From Flavobacterium degerlachei (GTDB lineage Bacteria; Bacteroidota; Bacteroidia; Flavobacteriales; Flavobacteriaceae), in assembly GCF_900106645.1 (NCBI RefSeq), contig NZ_FNMV01000005.1, positions 124,001-188,000 of the forward strand: 64,000 nt of DNA, in the 5' to 3' direction. Position 1 is the stretch's first letter. Each line of letters opens with the position of its first letter. The notes under the pieces are model-generated. The model searched no databases and was not told the DNA's origin. It saw only the letters and a program-made list of their open reading frames with translations. The position numbers and the translations under genes are program-made. Below are positions 54,381 through 63,418 of this stretch, piece after piece.

Positions 54381-55253
54381 TTATTTACAGATGTAGCCCA
54401 CTCTGAAAATATTAAAGATAAATAGACTTGGGTTTTTTCCTTTAAGATTTTTTAATATTAGTTTTTCAAAAAGGGGAAATAATTTCGAAATGGGAATACT
54501 TAATTTCGTTTTGCTTAAAAAATGATAAAGTTGAACCATTCGTATAAATTTAATGTCAATTTGGTTCAATCGGTACAAATTCATAAGGTTCTCTAGAGCA
54601 TCTTTTGTTTTTTGTAAAAAGACCTCGTTCGTGTCTATATCCGTATGTTCGACAGGGTTTTCGATATGATTTACTTTTAAATTAAATTTACTTAATTTAT
54701 AGGATAGAAAAGAATCTTCATGACCATAGGTAGTAATTTCTTCTTTAAATTTCACTTTGTCAAAACAGTTCTTTTTAATCAAAGTGTTATTAAAAAGTAA
54801 CGATTTATAAGGGCTTTGTTTTCTGTTTAATGCTATTTGATCTTCAACAATTCGTCCGTATTTCCATCGTAGCTGTTGACTGTTTGAGGGACATTCTTTT
54901 GGATGCAATCGTCCTCCATAAAGAATGTCAAATCCTTCCAGATTAAGGATGTATTTGCTAATATAATTTTGGGTGAGGATTATGGAATCGCAATCTAGAA
55001 ACAAAAGCCAGTCATAATTAGACCTTGAAGCCAGTAAATTTCTGATTTTGCTTCTGCCAATGTTTTTAGGTAATTCGGTTAGCGAACAATTACTTAGCAA
55101 CAAAATCGAATTATTCTGTGACTTAAACTGGGTAGAGGCATCATCCATACAGATGATTTCAAAATCAATTTTAGATTCCAAGCATTGTTTGTGCAATTCC
55201 TGAACTAATGGATATGCATTGTAATTGTATATTGGAAGGAGGACAGAAAGCAT
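54381..55253 (-). CDS. Glycosyltransferase family 2
   Basis: A 290-residue GT-A enzyme with SVLLPIYNYN, EIICMDDAS and the DxD-type LFLDCDS. The C-terminal helices carry many Lys and Leu and may bind the membrane. The start codon shares a base with the ftsE stop (TAATG), so translation is coupled to ftsE. Confidence 0.9.
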   Translation of the reverse strand: MLSVLLPIYNYNAYPLVQELHKQCLESKIDFEIICMDDASTQFKSQNNSILLLSNCSLTELPKNIGRSKIRNLLASRSNYDWLLFLDCDSIILTQNYISKYILNLEGFDILYGGRLHPKECPSNSQQLRWKYGRIVEDQIALNRKQSPYKSLLFNNTLIKKNCFDKVKFKEEITTYGHEDSFLSYKLSKFNLKVNHIENPVEHTDIDTNEVFLQKTKDALENLMNLYRLNQIDIKFIRMVQLYHFLSKTKLSIPISKLFPLFEKLILKNLKGKNPSLFIFNIFRVGYICK

Positions 55254-55936
55254 TACACTGTTCTCTGAACCACCTCGAAGATTTTAGAGTCTTCACATTT
55301 CAATGTTTTTGAAGGGAATTTCATCAATAAAGCATAATCGTGCGTTGCCATTATTATCGTTTTTCCATTGGCGTTGATGGTTCTTAAAACTTCAAGAACT
55401 TCAGCACTTGTCTGTGGGTCTAGATTTCCAGTTGGCTCATCGGCAAGGATAAGTTCAGGATCATTTAGCAAAGCTCTAGCAATAGCAACACGCTGCTGTT
55501 CACCACCAGAGATTTGATGTGGCATTTTGTGTGCATATTCTTTCATGCCCACTTTGTCCAAAACTTCATCAATCTTACGATCCATTTCATTTTTGTCTAC
55601 CCAGCCTGTCGCTTTTAGCACAAATAACATATTGTCTTTTATCGTACGGTCTGGCAATAGTTTGAAATCTTGGAATACAATACCAATTTTTCTTCTCAAA
55701 AACGGAATGTCATCTTCTTTCAAACCTACTAAGTCAAAATCAACAATGTGTCCTTCGCCTTCTGTTAAAGGCAAATCAGCATAAAGCGTCTTCATTAAGC
55801 TACTTTTTCCTGATCCTGTTTTTCCAATGATGTATAAGAATTCACCATGGTTTACTTCCAAATTTATGTTTGATAAAATAACATTCTTTTCTTGATAAAT
55901 GGATGCGTTTTTTAAAGACAGTACTGCTTGAGACAT
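55253..55936 (-). CDS. ftsE: Cell-division ATPase FtsE
   Basis: A 227-residue ABC ATPase with Walker A GKTGSGKS (near 38), signature SGGEQQRVAIARAL, Walker B LILADEPTGNLDP and switch His (ATHDY). The MSQAVLSLKNASIYQEKN start and the short size match FtsE, which partners with FtsX to drive peptidoglycan hydrolysis at division. ftsX is not beside it; instead it reads into the glycosyltransferase genes. Confidence 0.88.
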   Translation of the reverse strand: MSQAVLSLKNASIYQEKNVILSNINLEVNHGEFLYIIGKTGSGKSSLMKTLYADLPLTEGEGHIVDFDLVGLKEDDIPFLRRKIGIVFQDFKLLPDRTIKDNMLFVLKATGWVDKNEMDRKIDEVLDKVGMKEYAHKMPHQISGGEQQRVAIARALLNDPELILADEPTGNLDPQTSAEVLEVLRTINANGKTIIMATHDYALLMKFPSKTLKCEDSKIFEVVQRTV

Positions 55937-55964
55937 AATTGGCGTTTGTTTATTGGGTAAAAGT

Positions 55965-55999
55965 AATTATCAATTATCAATTTTCAATTATCAATTATG
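55965..55999. repeat. Five-copy tandem repeat of AATTATC upstream of ftsE and the TPR gene
   Basis: AATTATC, AATTATC, AATTTTC, AATTATC, AATTATG head-to-tail. It sits between the divergent ftsE (start 55936) and TPR gene (start 56104), overlapping a weak ftsE -7-like box (TACTTTTA on the minus strand). Confidence 0.8.
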
Positions 56000-56074
56000 A
56001 TTTTTTTTATTTTTTGTTAAAACATTTGTTCATAATAAAACCGAATTACAATTCGTTATAGTGGTTAGTTATAA

Positions 56075-56082
56075 TACATTTG
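56075..56082 (+). promoter_or_regulatory. Candidate -7 box before the TPR gene
   Basis: TACATTTG fits the TAnnTTTG consensus, with TTCG (one off TTTG) 19 bases upstream and the ATG at 56104. It overlaps an apparent TTG start, which supports the ATG. Confidence 0.5.
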
Positions 56083-56103
56083 AATATTAAAAAAAAAATC
56101 AAA

Positions 56104-59100
56104 ATGCGTATATTTTCCTGGCTCTTCTTTTTATTGACTTTTGCTGCACCTTTTACGGTTTCAGCGCAAAAATCAACAATCTACACCCATGATTTAGCAG
56201 ATTTCAATAAAGCGCTTTCGTTGTTCAACGATATGCAATATGCCTCTGCACAAATTATTTTCGAAAAAGTAAAATTAGAAACGACTGACGAAGAATTAAA
56301 ATCAGATTGTGCTTACTATGATGCCAATTGTGCTATTCGTTTGAATCGTGCCAATGCTGATGTTTTGATGGAAAATTTCGTTGCAGACTATCCTACCAGT
56401 GCTAAGAGCAATCAGGCATTTATAGAAGTAGCACATTTTTACTTTGAGCAAGGTAATTATCCACAAGCACTTCAATGGTTTGAAAGAGTTGACGAAAGCC
56501 AATTGAATAATAGAGACAGAGATAAATTTAATTTCCAAAAAGGCTATGCTTTTTTTAGTTCCAAGAATAAAAAGGAAGCTACAAGCTATTTTAACAAAGT
56601 GGTGAACTCAGAGGAATACGGTTCGCAAGCTAAGTATTATTTAGGGTTTATTGCCTATGAAGGGGATGACTACAAGGAGGCTACGAAATATTTTGATGAA
56701 GTTTCAGGGGAAGAGAAATACAAAGAAAAATTGTCATACTATCAAGCTGACATGAATTTTAAGCTTGGTAATTTTCAAAAAGCAATTGAGCTAGGCGAAA
56801 AAGCAATGGCTAAGTCAAACGCTATTGAAAAATCAGAATTGAGTAAAATAATTGGTGAAAGCTATTTTAATTTAAAACAATATGACAAAGCAGTTCCTTA
56901 TTTAGCTGCTTATAAAGGGAAAAAAGGAAGATGGAATAATACTGACTTTTACCAATTGGGATATGCCTATTACAAACAAAACGATTTTGAAAATGCTATT
57001 TCGCAATTCAATAAAATCATAAACGGAAAAGATTTTGTAGCTCAAAATGCCTATTACCATTTGGGCGAAAGTTATTTAAAATTAGATAAAAAACAAGAGG
57101 CTTTGAATGCATTCAAGAATGCTTCTGAAATGGCATTTGACACATCTATACAAGAAGATGCTAGTTTGAATTATGCTAAATTAAGTTATGAAATTGGGAA
57201 TTCGTACCAAAGTGTGCCTGCAGTTTTATTGGATTTCATGAAAAAATATCCAAATAACGCCAACCGTTCCGTAATTGAAAAATTATTGATTGATTCTTAT
57301 ATCTCTTCTAAGAATTATAAAGAAGCATTGGTTTTATTGGAAAAAAACAAAAGCCCAGGAAACAAGTTAGCATATCAAAAAGTTACTTTTTATAGAGGTA
57401 TGGAGTTATATGCTGATAGAAACTACTCTGAGGCTGCAACTATGTTCAAGAAATCTATTGATGGACAAATAGATGCTGATTTTACGGCCAGAGCTACTTT
57501 TTGGAAAGGAGAAACAGAATATGTTTTAGATGATTATAAAAATGCTTTGTTGAGTTATAAGCAATTCGCAAGTTCAGCGCGTGCTCATAGTACTGTGGAG
57601 TATAAAAATATCAATTACAATATAGCATATGCTTATTTCAAATTGAAGGAATATGATCAAGCTGGAGAATATTTTCAAAATCAGATTGAAGCAGTAAAAG
57701 ACGACAAAGTAAGATTAAATGATAGCTATTTAAGATTAGGTGATTGCCGATTTGTAACTTCGAAATATTGGCCAGCAATGGAAGCTTACAATAAAGTAAT
57801 CGAATCTAGAGGTGTCGATGCTGATTACGCTTATTATCAAAAAGCATTGTGTTACGGTTTTATTGCTAAAAACGATAAGAAAATTGAGGAGCTGAATTTA
57901 TTCTTGCAATTGTACCCCAAATCAAGTTACCGTGACGATGCGATGTATGAATTGGCTAATACTTATGTAGCCAGTAAGCAGCAAGATCTTGCCTTGAAAA
58001 CTTTTGATCGATTAATAGGGGAGTATAAAAGCGGTTCTTACACGGCAAAATCTATTTTAAGACAAGGATTAATTTATTACAATTCAGATAGAAATAATGA
58101 GGCTTTAAGCAAATTTAAAAAAGTAGCAGCTGATTTTCCTAAAACCCCAGAAGCCCTAGAAGCAGTATCGACAGCAAGGTTGATTTATGTTGACGGAGGT
58201 AGGGTAAATGAATATGCGACTTGGGTACGAACGTTAGATTTCGTTACTGTTACAGATGTAGAATTAGATAATGATTCTTATGAATCTGCAGCAAAGCAAT
58301 TCGAACAAAATAATAATAAGCAAGCGATTTCAGGATTCAATGCTTACATATCGAGTTTTCCAAGAGGAATGCATTCACTGCAGGCTAATTTTTATTTGGC
58401 GCAAGCCTATTATTCTGAAGGACAAAAAGACAAGTCAATTTCGAATTACCAATATGTTATTGACCAACCGAGAAGTGAATTCACGGAGCAATCTCTAGCT
58501 AGATTGTCACAAGTACTTTTAGATAATAACGAAAAAGAGAAAGCAATTCCCGTATTAATTCGTTTAGAAAGCGAAGCTGATTTTCCTCAAAATAAGGTGT
58601 TCGCACAGTCTAATTTGATGAAATGTTATTATGATAAAAAAGACTATTCTAATTCAATTGTCTATGCTGATAAGGTGCTAAATAATGCCAAAACGGATGA
58701 TAATGTAAGAAGTGATGCTCAGATTATCATTGCTCGTTCAGCAATGCAAACTGGGGATGAAGCAAAAGCCAGATCAGGATATGCTAAATTGCTAACCATT
58801 GCAAAGGGAGAATTAGCAGCCGAGGCTTTGTATTATGACGCTTATTTCAAAAATAAAGACGGGAAATTTGAATCTTCAAATGTAGCGGTTCAAAAGCTTG
58901 CGAAAAATTATTCCAGTTACCGCTATTTTGGTGCAAAGGGATTGATTCTTATGGCTAAAAATTTCTATGGACTAAAAGATGGTTTTCAAGCGACTTATAT
59001 TCTAGATAATGTCATTCAAAATTTTACTGATTTTCCAGATGTTATTTCTGAAGCGCAAAAAGAATTAAATATGATCAAAGCCGAGGAGTCAAAAACAAAT

Positions 59101-59118
59101 TCATCGATAACGAATTAG
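56104..59118 (+). CDS. Large TPR-repeat protein, exported
   Basis: A protein of about 1004 residues after the ATG at 56104, opening with a signal peptide MRIFSWLFFLLTFAAPFTVSAQK. The rest consists of many tetratricopeptide repeats, for example ALQWFERVDES, YLGFIAYEGDDYKEATKYF and AYFKLKEYDQAGEYF; the helical pattern runs nearly to the end. Such proteins scaffold assemblies in the periplasm or on the outer membrane. The frame extends to TTG 56080, which overlaps a promoter-like box, so the ATG is used. A PhzF gene and an outer-membrane barrel gene follow. Confidence 0.88.
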   Translation: MRIFSWLFFLLTFAAPFTVSAQKSTIYTHDLADFNKALSLFNDMQYASAQIIFEKVKLETTDEELKSDCAYYDANCAIRLNRANADVLMENFVADYPTSAKSNQAFIEVAHFYFEQGNYPQALQWFERVDESQLNNRDRDKFNFQKGYAFFSSKNKKEATSYFNKVVNSEEYGSQAKYYLGFIAYEGDDYKEATKYFDEVSGEEKYKEKLSYYQADMNFKLGNFQKAIELGEKAMAKSNAIEKSELSKIIGESYFNLKQYDKAVPYLAAYKGKKGRWNNTDFYQLGYAYYKQNDFENAISQFNKIINGKDFVAQNAYYHLGESYLKLDKKQEALNAFKNASEMAFDTSIQEDASLNYAKLSYEIGNSYQSVPAVLLDFMKKYPNNANRSVIEKLLIDSYISSKNYKEALVLLEKNKSPGNKLAYQKVTFYRGMELYADRNYSEAATMFKKSIDGQIDADFTARATFWKGETEYVLDDYKNALLSYKQFASSARAHSTVEYKNINYNIAYAYFKLKEYDQAGEYFQNQIEAVKDDKVRLNDSYLRLGDCRFVTSKYWPAMEAYNKVIESRGVDADYAYYQKALCYGFIAKNDKKIEELNLFLQLYPKSSYRDDAMYELANTYVASKQQDLALKTFDRLIGEYKSGSYTAKSILRQGLIYYNSDRNNEALSKFKKVAADFPKTPEALEAVSTARLIYVDGGRVNEYATWVRTLDFVTVTDVELDNDSYESAAKQFEQNNNKQAISGFNAYISSFPRGMHSLQANFYLAQAYYSEGQKDKSISNYQYVIDQPRSEFTEQSLARLSQVLLDNNEKEKAIPVLIRLESEADFPQNKVFAQSNLMKCYYDKKDYSNSIVYADKVLNNAKTDDNVRSDAQIIIARSAMQTGDEAKARSGYAKLLTIAKGELAAEALYYDAYFKNKDGKFESSNVAVQKLAKNYSSYRYFGAKGLILMAKNFYGLKDGFQATYILDNVIQNFTDFPDVISEAQKELNMIKAEESKTNSSITN

Positions 59119-59174
59119 GAATATTTAAAACAACTGGAATAATCCGGTTGTTGTGAATTTAAAATTAATTAAAA

Positions 59175-60041
59175 ATGACTATTCCTTTTTATATAATAGA
59201 TGTATTTACAGAAAAAAAATATGCTGGAAATCAGCTGGCTGTTTTTTTAAATGCGGCTGACTTAACGACGGATCAGATGCAGCAAATAGCACGAGAAATT
59301 AATTTTGCCGAAAGTACTTTTGTTACCGATAGCGCTGCTGAAGATAACAAGGCAACGATTAGAATTTTTACTCCTGCACACGAAATGCAATTTGCAGGAC
59401 ATCCTATAATAGGGACATCCTGGGTTCTGATGAATAAAGTATTCAAACATCAGCCTAATGAAATTGAATTAAAAGTTCCAATAGGAGAAATTCAGGTTCG
59501 TCAATCCAAGGATTTAGTTTGGTTAAAAGCGGCGCAACCAGATTTTCTGGATGTTTTTATGAAGGAAGACTTTGCTTCTTTTAGTAATTTGAGTGTGACT
59601 GATTTTGATAATCGTTTTGAAGTTCAGGAAGTAACTACAGGAAGTGCTTTTGTCATTGTACCACTAAAAAATAGAGAGACCTTAAATGCGGTCAAACTGG
59701 ATAAAGATAAAACAGCAGAATGGCTAAAAGCAAAATGTAAAACAGAACACAAAGCTTTATATTTTTTTAGTTTAGAAAATGAAATTCTTAACACTAGAAT
59801 GTTGTGCATTGAAAATAATCAGCTTATAGAAGATGCAGCAACAGGAAGTGCTAGTACATGTTTACAAGCTTTTTTATTGAAATATCACTCAACTGAAATA
59901 AAAATGGTGAATAATCAGGGAGAATACATTAATAGAAAGTCTCAAATATTTTTTGAAGGGAAAAGAGAAGAGAACCTGTTTGATATAAATATAGGTGGCG
60001 AATCTCAGTTTGTGGCCCAAGGAGAATGGGAAGTAGGTTAA
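59175..60041 (+). CDS. PhzF-family isomerase-like protein
   Basis: A 288-residue protein of the PhzF/DapF-like fold, with the opening YIIDVFTEKKYAGNQLAVFL, the conserved FAESTFV (Glu near 47), RIFTPAHEMQFAGHPIIGTSW and a second-half DAATGSASTCLQAFLL. PhzF isomerises a hydroxyanthranilate precursor in phenazine synthesis; the many homologues in non-producers have unknown substrates, and no phenazine genes are nearby. Confidence 0.9.
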   Translation: MTIPFYIIDVFTEKKYAGNQLAVFLNAADLTTDQMQQIAREINFAESTFVTDSAAEDNKATIRIFTPAHEMQFAGHPIIGTSWVLMNKVFKHQPNEIELKVPIGEIQVRQSKDLVWLKAAQPDFLDVFMKEDFASFSNLSVTDFDNRFEVQEVTTGSAFVIVPLKNRETLNAVKLDKDKTAEWLKAKCKTEHKALYFFSLENEILNTRMLCIENNQLIEDAATGSASTCLQAFLLKYHSTEIKMVNNQGEYINRKSQIFFEGKREENLFDINIGGESQFVAQGEWEVG

Positions 60042-60137
60042 AATAATAGACTAAAATAAAAAAATAAGAAATGTATAAAATGCAGGAAGCAAGAAAACAG
60101 TCTTGTAAATGCCTTTTTTATAATAAAACAAAAAAAT

Positions 60138-61892
60138 ATGAAATTCAATTTCCAAAATAAAGTTACCATTGGCTTATTCCTAGTTGCCTTCCAGTTTTCG
60201 TTTGCTCAGAAGAAGGAAGAAAATATTGGGTCTGAAGTCGTTAATGTGGTTAAGCCTTATACGCCGACACTATCTGACGCATTTAAAGTGCAGGAAACGC
60301 CTGTGCTTGATGATGAAGGAAATGCCAAAAAAGAAAAGATTAATTATTCTATTTTTTCTTTTCCTGTTGCTTCTACTTTTACACCTTCTAAAGGAAAGGC
60401 GGAAGGAGTTGACAAAACGAAACAAGCGCATTTGTATGATAACTATGCGACCTTAGGATTTGGGAATTACAGAACATTAAATGCTGAATTGTTTGTGAAC
60501 CAAGATTTGGGGAATAACGATTATGTGGGCGGAATGTTTCGTCATCTTTCTTCACAAGGAGGAATAAAAGATGTTGAACTTGATGATCGTTTTTATAATT
60601 CATCGATAGATTTAACTTATGGAGCAAATACTAATGCTTTGTCTTGGAACTTGGACTTGGGTTATAGAAACCAGATATACAATTGGTACGGTTTACCTTC
60701 AGAGTTTGGTAGCAACTTATCTTCAAATGACCGCGTTTTTATAGTAGACGGAATTAATGCTCAACATGTGTATAATACTTATTCTATTGGAGGGAAAATT
60801 GATTTTAATGATGGGATTTTGAATGATGCCAACATGAAGTTTAGTCATTTTACCGATACTTATGGATCGGCTGAAAATAGATTTTATGTCAAGCCGTCTT
60901 TGCAATTTGACATAATGGATGAGTCTATTAAAACTAATATAATTGTAGATTATGTAGCTGGAAGTTTCGAGAATAATTATTTAAAAACAAATTCAGAACC
61001 TTTAAAATATGGTTATACTAATTTTGGAATCACACCTACTTTTGTAATGCAAGAGGATGATTGGACCATAAATATTGGTGCTGCCGTTTTTTATAGTATG
61101 GACAACGAAAACAGCAATAACAAGTTTTTTGTTTATCCGCAAGTGAATGCAAGCTACAAAGTGGTTGGGGATTTAATGATTTTTTATGCTGGAGCAGAAG
61201 GAAGTTTAGAACAAAATTCTTATTTGGATTTTGTTAATGAAAATCCGTTTTTATCGCCAACCTTAAACATTACTCCAACGGACAAACAATATGATGTTTT
61301 TGCTGGTTTGAAAGGGAAATTGAGTAATAGTGTGAGTTATAACATTAAAGGTTCGTATGTAAACGAAAGAAATAAAGCTTTGTTTAGAAGCAATGACTAC
61401 AATGAAAATACTTCCAATGAAAATTATGCTTTTGGAAATTCAATGCAGGTTGTTTACGACGACATGAAAACATTGAGTTTTTCAGGAGATTTAAAAGCTA
61501 ATTTTTCAGATTTTGTGACTTTTGGAATCAGCGGAACTTTTAATAATTACTCTAATTATATTGAGCAAGAAGCATGGAATTTGCCAGAATTAAAATTGAA
61601 TTCGAATATTGATTTTAATATTACCCAAAAATGGTTTGCAGGAGCTGCTGTTTACTTTGTTGGCGAACGTAAGGATATGAAATTGAACACCAATTTCACC
61701 GTTGATGCTACGCCAATGACTTTAGATAGTTATTTTGATGTAAATGCACATCTAGGATATAAATACAACGATCGTTTGACTGGTTTTATAAGAGCTAACA
61801 ATATTACGAACCAAGCCTATGAGAAATGGTTGGACTACCAAGTTCAAGGTTTTCAGGTTATTGTAGGTGCAAATTATAAATTTGATTTCTAA
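60138..61892 (+). CDS. Outer-membrane barrel protein without plug, TonB-dependent-receptor-like
   Basis: A 584-residue protein with a signal peptide (MKFNFQNKVTIGLFLVAFQFSFAQ) and a series of amphipathic strands ending in the aromatic GANYKFDF, typical of an outer-membrane barrel. The strands resemble the C-terminal barrel of TonB-dependent receptors, but no plug domain or TonB box region is visible in the short N-terminal part, which is instead a Lys/Glu-rich linker. It lies 96 bases after PhzF and, with the TPR gene, may form a conserved pair. Substrate unknown. Confidence 0.82.
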   Translation: MKFNFQNKVTIGLFLVAFQFSFAQKKEENIGSEVVNVVKPYTPTLSDAFKVQETPVLDDEGNAKKEKINYSIFSFPVASTFTPSKGKAEGVDKTKQAHLYDNYATLGFGNYRTLNAELFVNQDLGNNDYVGGMFRHLSSQGGIKDVELDDRFYNSSIDLTYGANTNALSWNLDLGYRNQIYNWYGLPSEFGSNLSSNDRVFIVDGINAQHVYNTYSIGGKIDFNDGILNDANMKFSHFTDTYGSAENRFYVKPSLQFDIMDESIKTNIIVDYVAGSFENNYLKTNSEPLKYGYTNFGITPTFVMQEDDWTINIGAAVFYSMDNENSNNKFFVYPQVNASYKVVGDLMIFYAGAEGSLEQNSYLDFVNENPFLSPTLNITPTDKQYDVFAGLKGKLSNSVSYNIKGSYVNERNKALFRSNDYNENTSNENYAFGNSMQVVYDDMKTLSFSGDLKANFSDFVTFGISGTFNNYSNYIEQEAWNLPELKLNSNIDFNITQKWFAGAAVYFVGERKDMKLNTNFTVDATPMTLDSYFDVNAHLGYKYNDRLTGFIRANNITNQAYEKWLDYQVQGFQVIVGANYKFDF

Positions 61893-61930
61893 TTTGGCGC
61901 AAGCAATTGAATGTTTGTCAAAACAAGATG

Positions 61931-61968
61931 AAAAAAAAGGCTTCCACAATGTGGAAGCCTTTTTTTTT
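61931..61968. terminator. Bidirectional terminator between the barrel gene and the DUF2911 gene
   Basis: GGCTTCCAC/GTGGAAGCC with an AAT loop, flanked by eight A on the left and nine T on the right. The convergent genes end at 61892 and 61984. Confidence 0.95.
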
Positions 61969-61983
61969 ATGTTTGTAAAAATA

Positions 61984-62529
61984 TTATTCAGTAAAAGGAA
62001 CAGCAATTCTCATTTTGTCCCAACCCATATTCAGCATAATGCCATTGTCAGCCTTGGTGAAAACCATTGAAAAGTTTTCAAGTGATTCGGTTCCTTCAGT
62101 TACAGGAACGCTTAGTCTTGCTACATCATTTTCTTGTTTATAAAAATATGATCCCCAAACGTTCAGGTCTTTGTTTATAATTACTGTGTAAGAAGCTTTT
62201 TCAGGAATGGTATATATAGTGTATGTGCCAGCCTTAACGTTGTTTTGACCTAGCTTCATATCCTTGTAGAAAGTGATTTCAGCTGCTTCATTAGCACCAG
62301 TTCTCCAAACTTTTCCAGATGGCGCCAATTCATCAATACTACGGCCTTTCAGCTGAGGTCTGCTATAAGTTACCTTTGCAATCTTAGCTGCATCTTTATA
62401 ATCGTTAGGATATGCTGCTACATCCATTGGGCTTTTGTCAAGATCAGGAAATTTTTGAGCATTTGCATTCGAAGATAAAAGCATTGTAAAAGCAAAAGCT
62501 ACTGTGGCTACTACTGTTGATTTTTTCAT
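61984..62529 (-). CDS. DUF2911 protein, exported
   Basis: A 181-residue protein with a signal peptide cleaved after NANAQ (MKKSTVVATVAFAFTMLLSSNANA). The mature part matches DUF2911: VTYSRPQLKGRSIDELAPSG, VWRTGANEAAEITFYKD, GTYTIYTIPEKASYTVIINKDLNVWGSY. It is common in Bacteroidetes; no function is established. Single gene with a bidirectional terminator. Confidence 0.85.
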   Translation of the reverse strand: MKKSTVVATVAFAFTMLLSSNANAQKFPDLDKSPMDVAAYPNDYKDAAKIAKVTYSRPQLKGRSIDELAPSGKVWRTGANEAAEITFYKDMKLGQNNVKAGTYTIYTIPEKASYTVIINKDLNVWGSYFYKQENDVARLSVPVTEGTESLENFSMVFTKADNGIMLNMGWDKMRIAVPFTE

Positions 62530-62722
62530 AGTGTATATTAAATGATTAGAATGTTAAAATTATCAATTGTGTTTTTATAAAGATAATAATTCATGTTAAA
62601 ATTTTGAAAACAAATTGAAATAGGTTTAAAAAAAGACATGGCATTTTTAGAATATTACTCTAACTTTGGTGGCGTAGAGCAAGCTTTAATAGTTTATTGA
62701 TTTTTGCCTGTTGTCTTCCAAA

Positions 62723-63184
62723 ATGAAAAAAAATATGACTTTTAAACAAAAAATATATCAATACTATTTGCAGCTCGTTCAGGACAGAATTGATGTTTTT
62801 AGAGATATGATAGCGGCACTGACCGAAGATTCAAAAAATGATGCCAAAGGATCAGCTGGTGATAAACACGAAACGGCTTTGTCTATGATGCATCTAGAAC
62901 AAGAAAAACTCAATACTAAATTGAGAGAGGTGGTAACCCAAAAAGCGATTTTGGATAAAATTGACGCCAGTAAAATAGCCCAAACAATAATTGTGGGGAG
63001 CTTAGTAAAAGCCAATGGAATCTTTCTGTACATGAGTTTGGCGCTGCCAAAAATAAATATTGAAGGAACTAATATTATCGCATTGTCACCGCAGTCGCCT
63101 TTGGGAAACAAATTAATGGGGAACGTAGTGGGCTTTACTTTTGAGATTAATGGAACGACTTACATAATAGAAGAGATTTTATAG
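62723..63184 (+). CDS. GreA-like elongation-factor-type protein
   Basis: A protein of about 153 residues (MKKNMTFKQKIYQYY; another ATG at 62735). It has a helical N-terminal half (about 5-75, rich in Glu/Lys) and a C-terminal part with IIALSPQSPLGNKLMGNVVGFTFEINGTTYIIEEIL, which resembles the GreA/GreB C-terminal domain that binds the RNA polymerase secondary channel. The N-terminal coiled coil differs from canonical GreA. Databases often call this family 3-oxoacyl-ACP synthase, which the sequence does not support. The frame begins earlier at TTG 62711. Confidence 0.6.
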   Translation: MKKNMTFKQKIYQYYLQLVQDRIDVFRDMIAALTEDSKNDAKGSAGDKHETALSMMHLEQEKLNTKLREVVTQKAILDKIDASKIAQTIIVGSLVKANGIFLYMSLALPKINIEGTNIIALSPQSPLGNKLMGNVVGFTFEINGTTYIIEEIL

Positions 63185-63418
63185 TCTGTGATTTTAAAAA
63201 AGCTGTTTTGTTGGGATCTACACTATAGATCTGTAAGGAATAATATTACTATTCTTAAGTATAAAACTGTTTTTTTTAATTTTTCAATTACTTATTTTGT
63301 GTAAAAAAGCAATTTGTGTTATAAATTATAACCATATGTGTTGTATGTGTTTTTCAATTGTAACTACAATCGCATCTTTGCCTTATCAAATTAAATAAAC
63401 AAATAAAAATATATAGTT

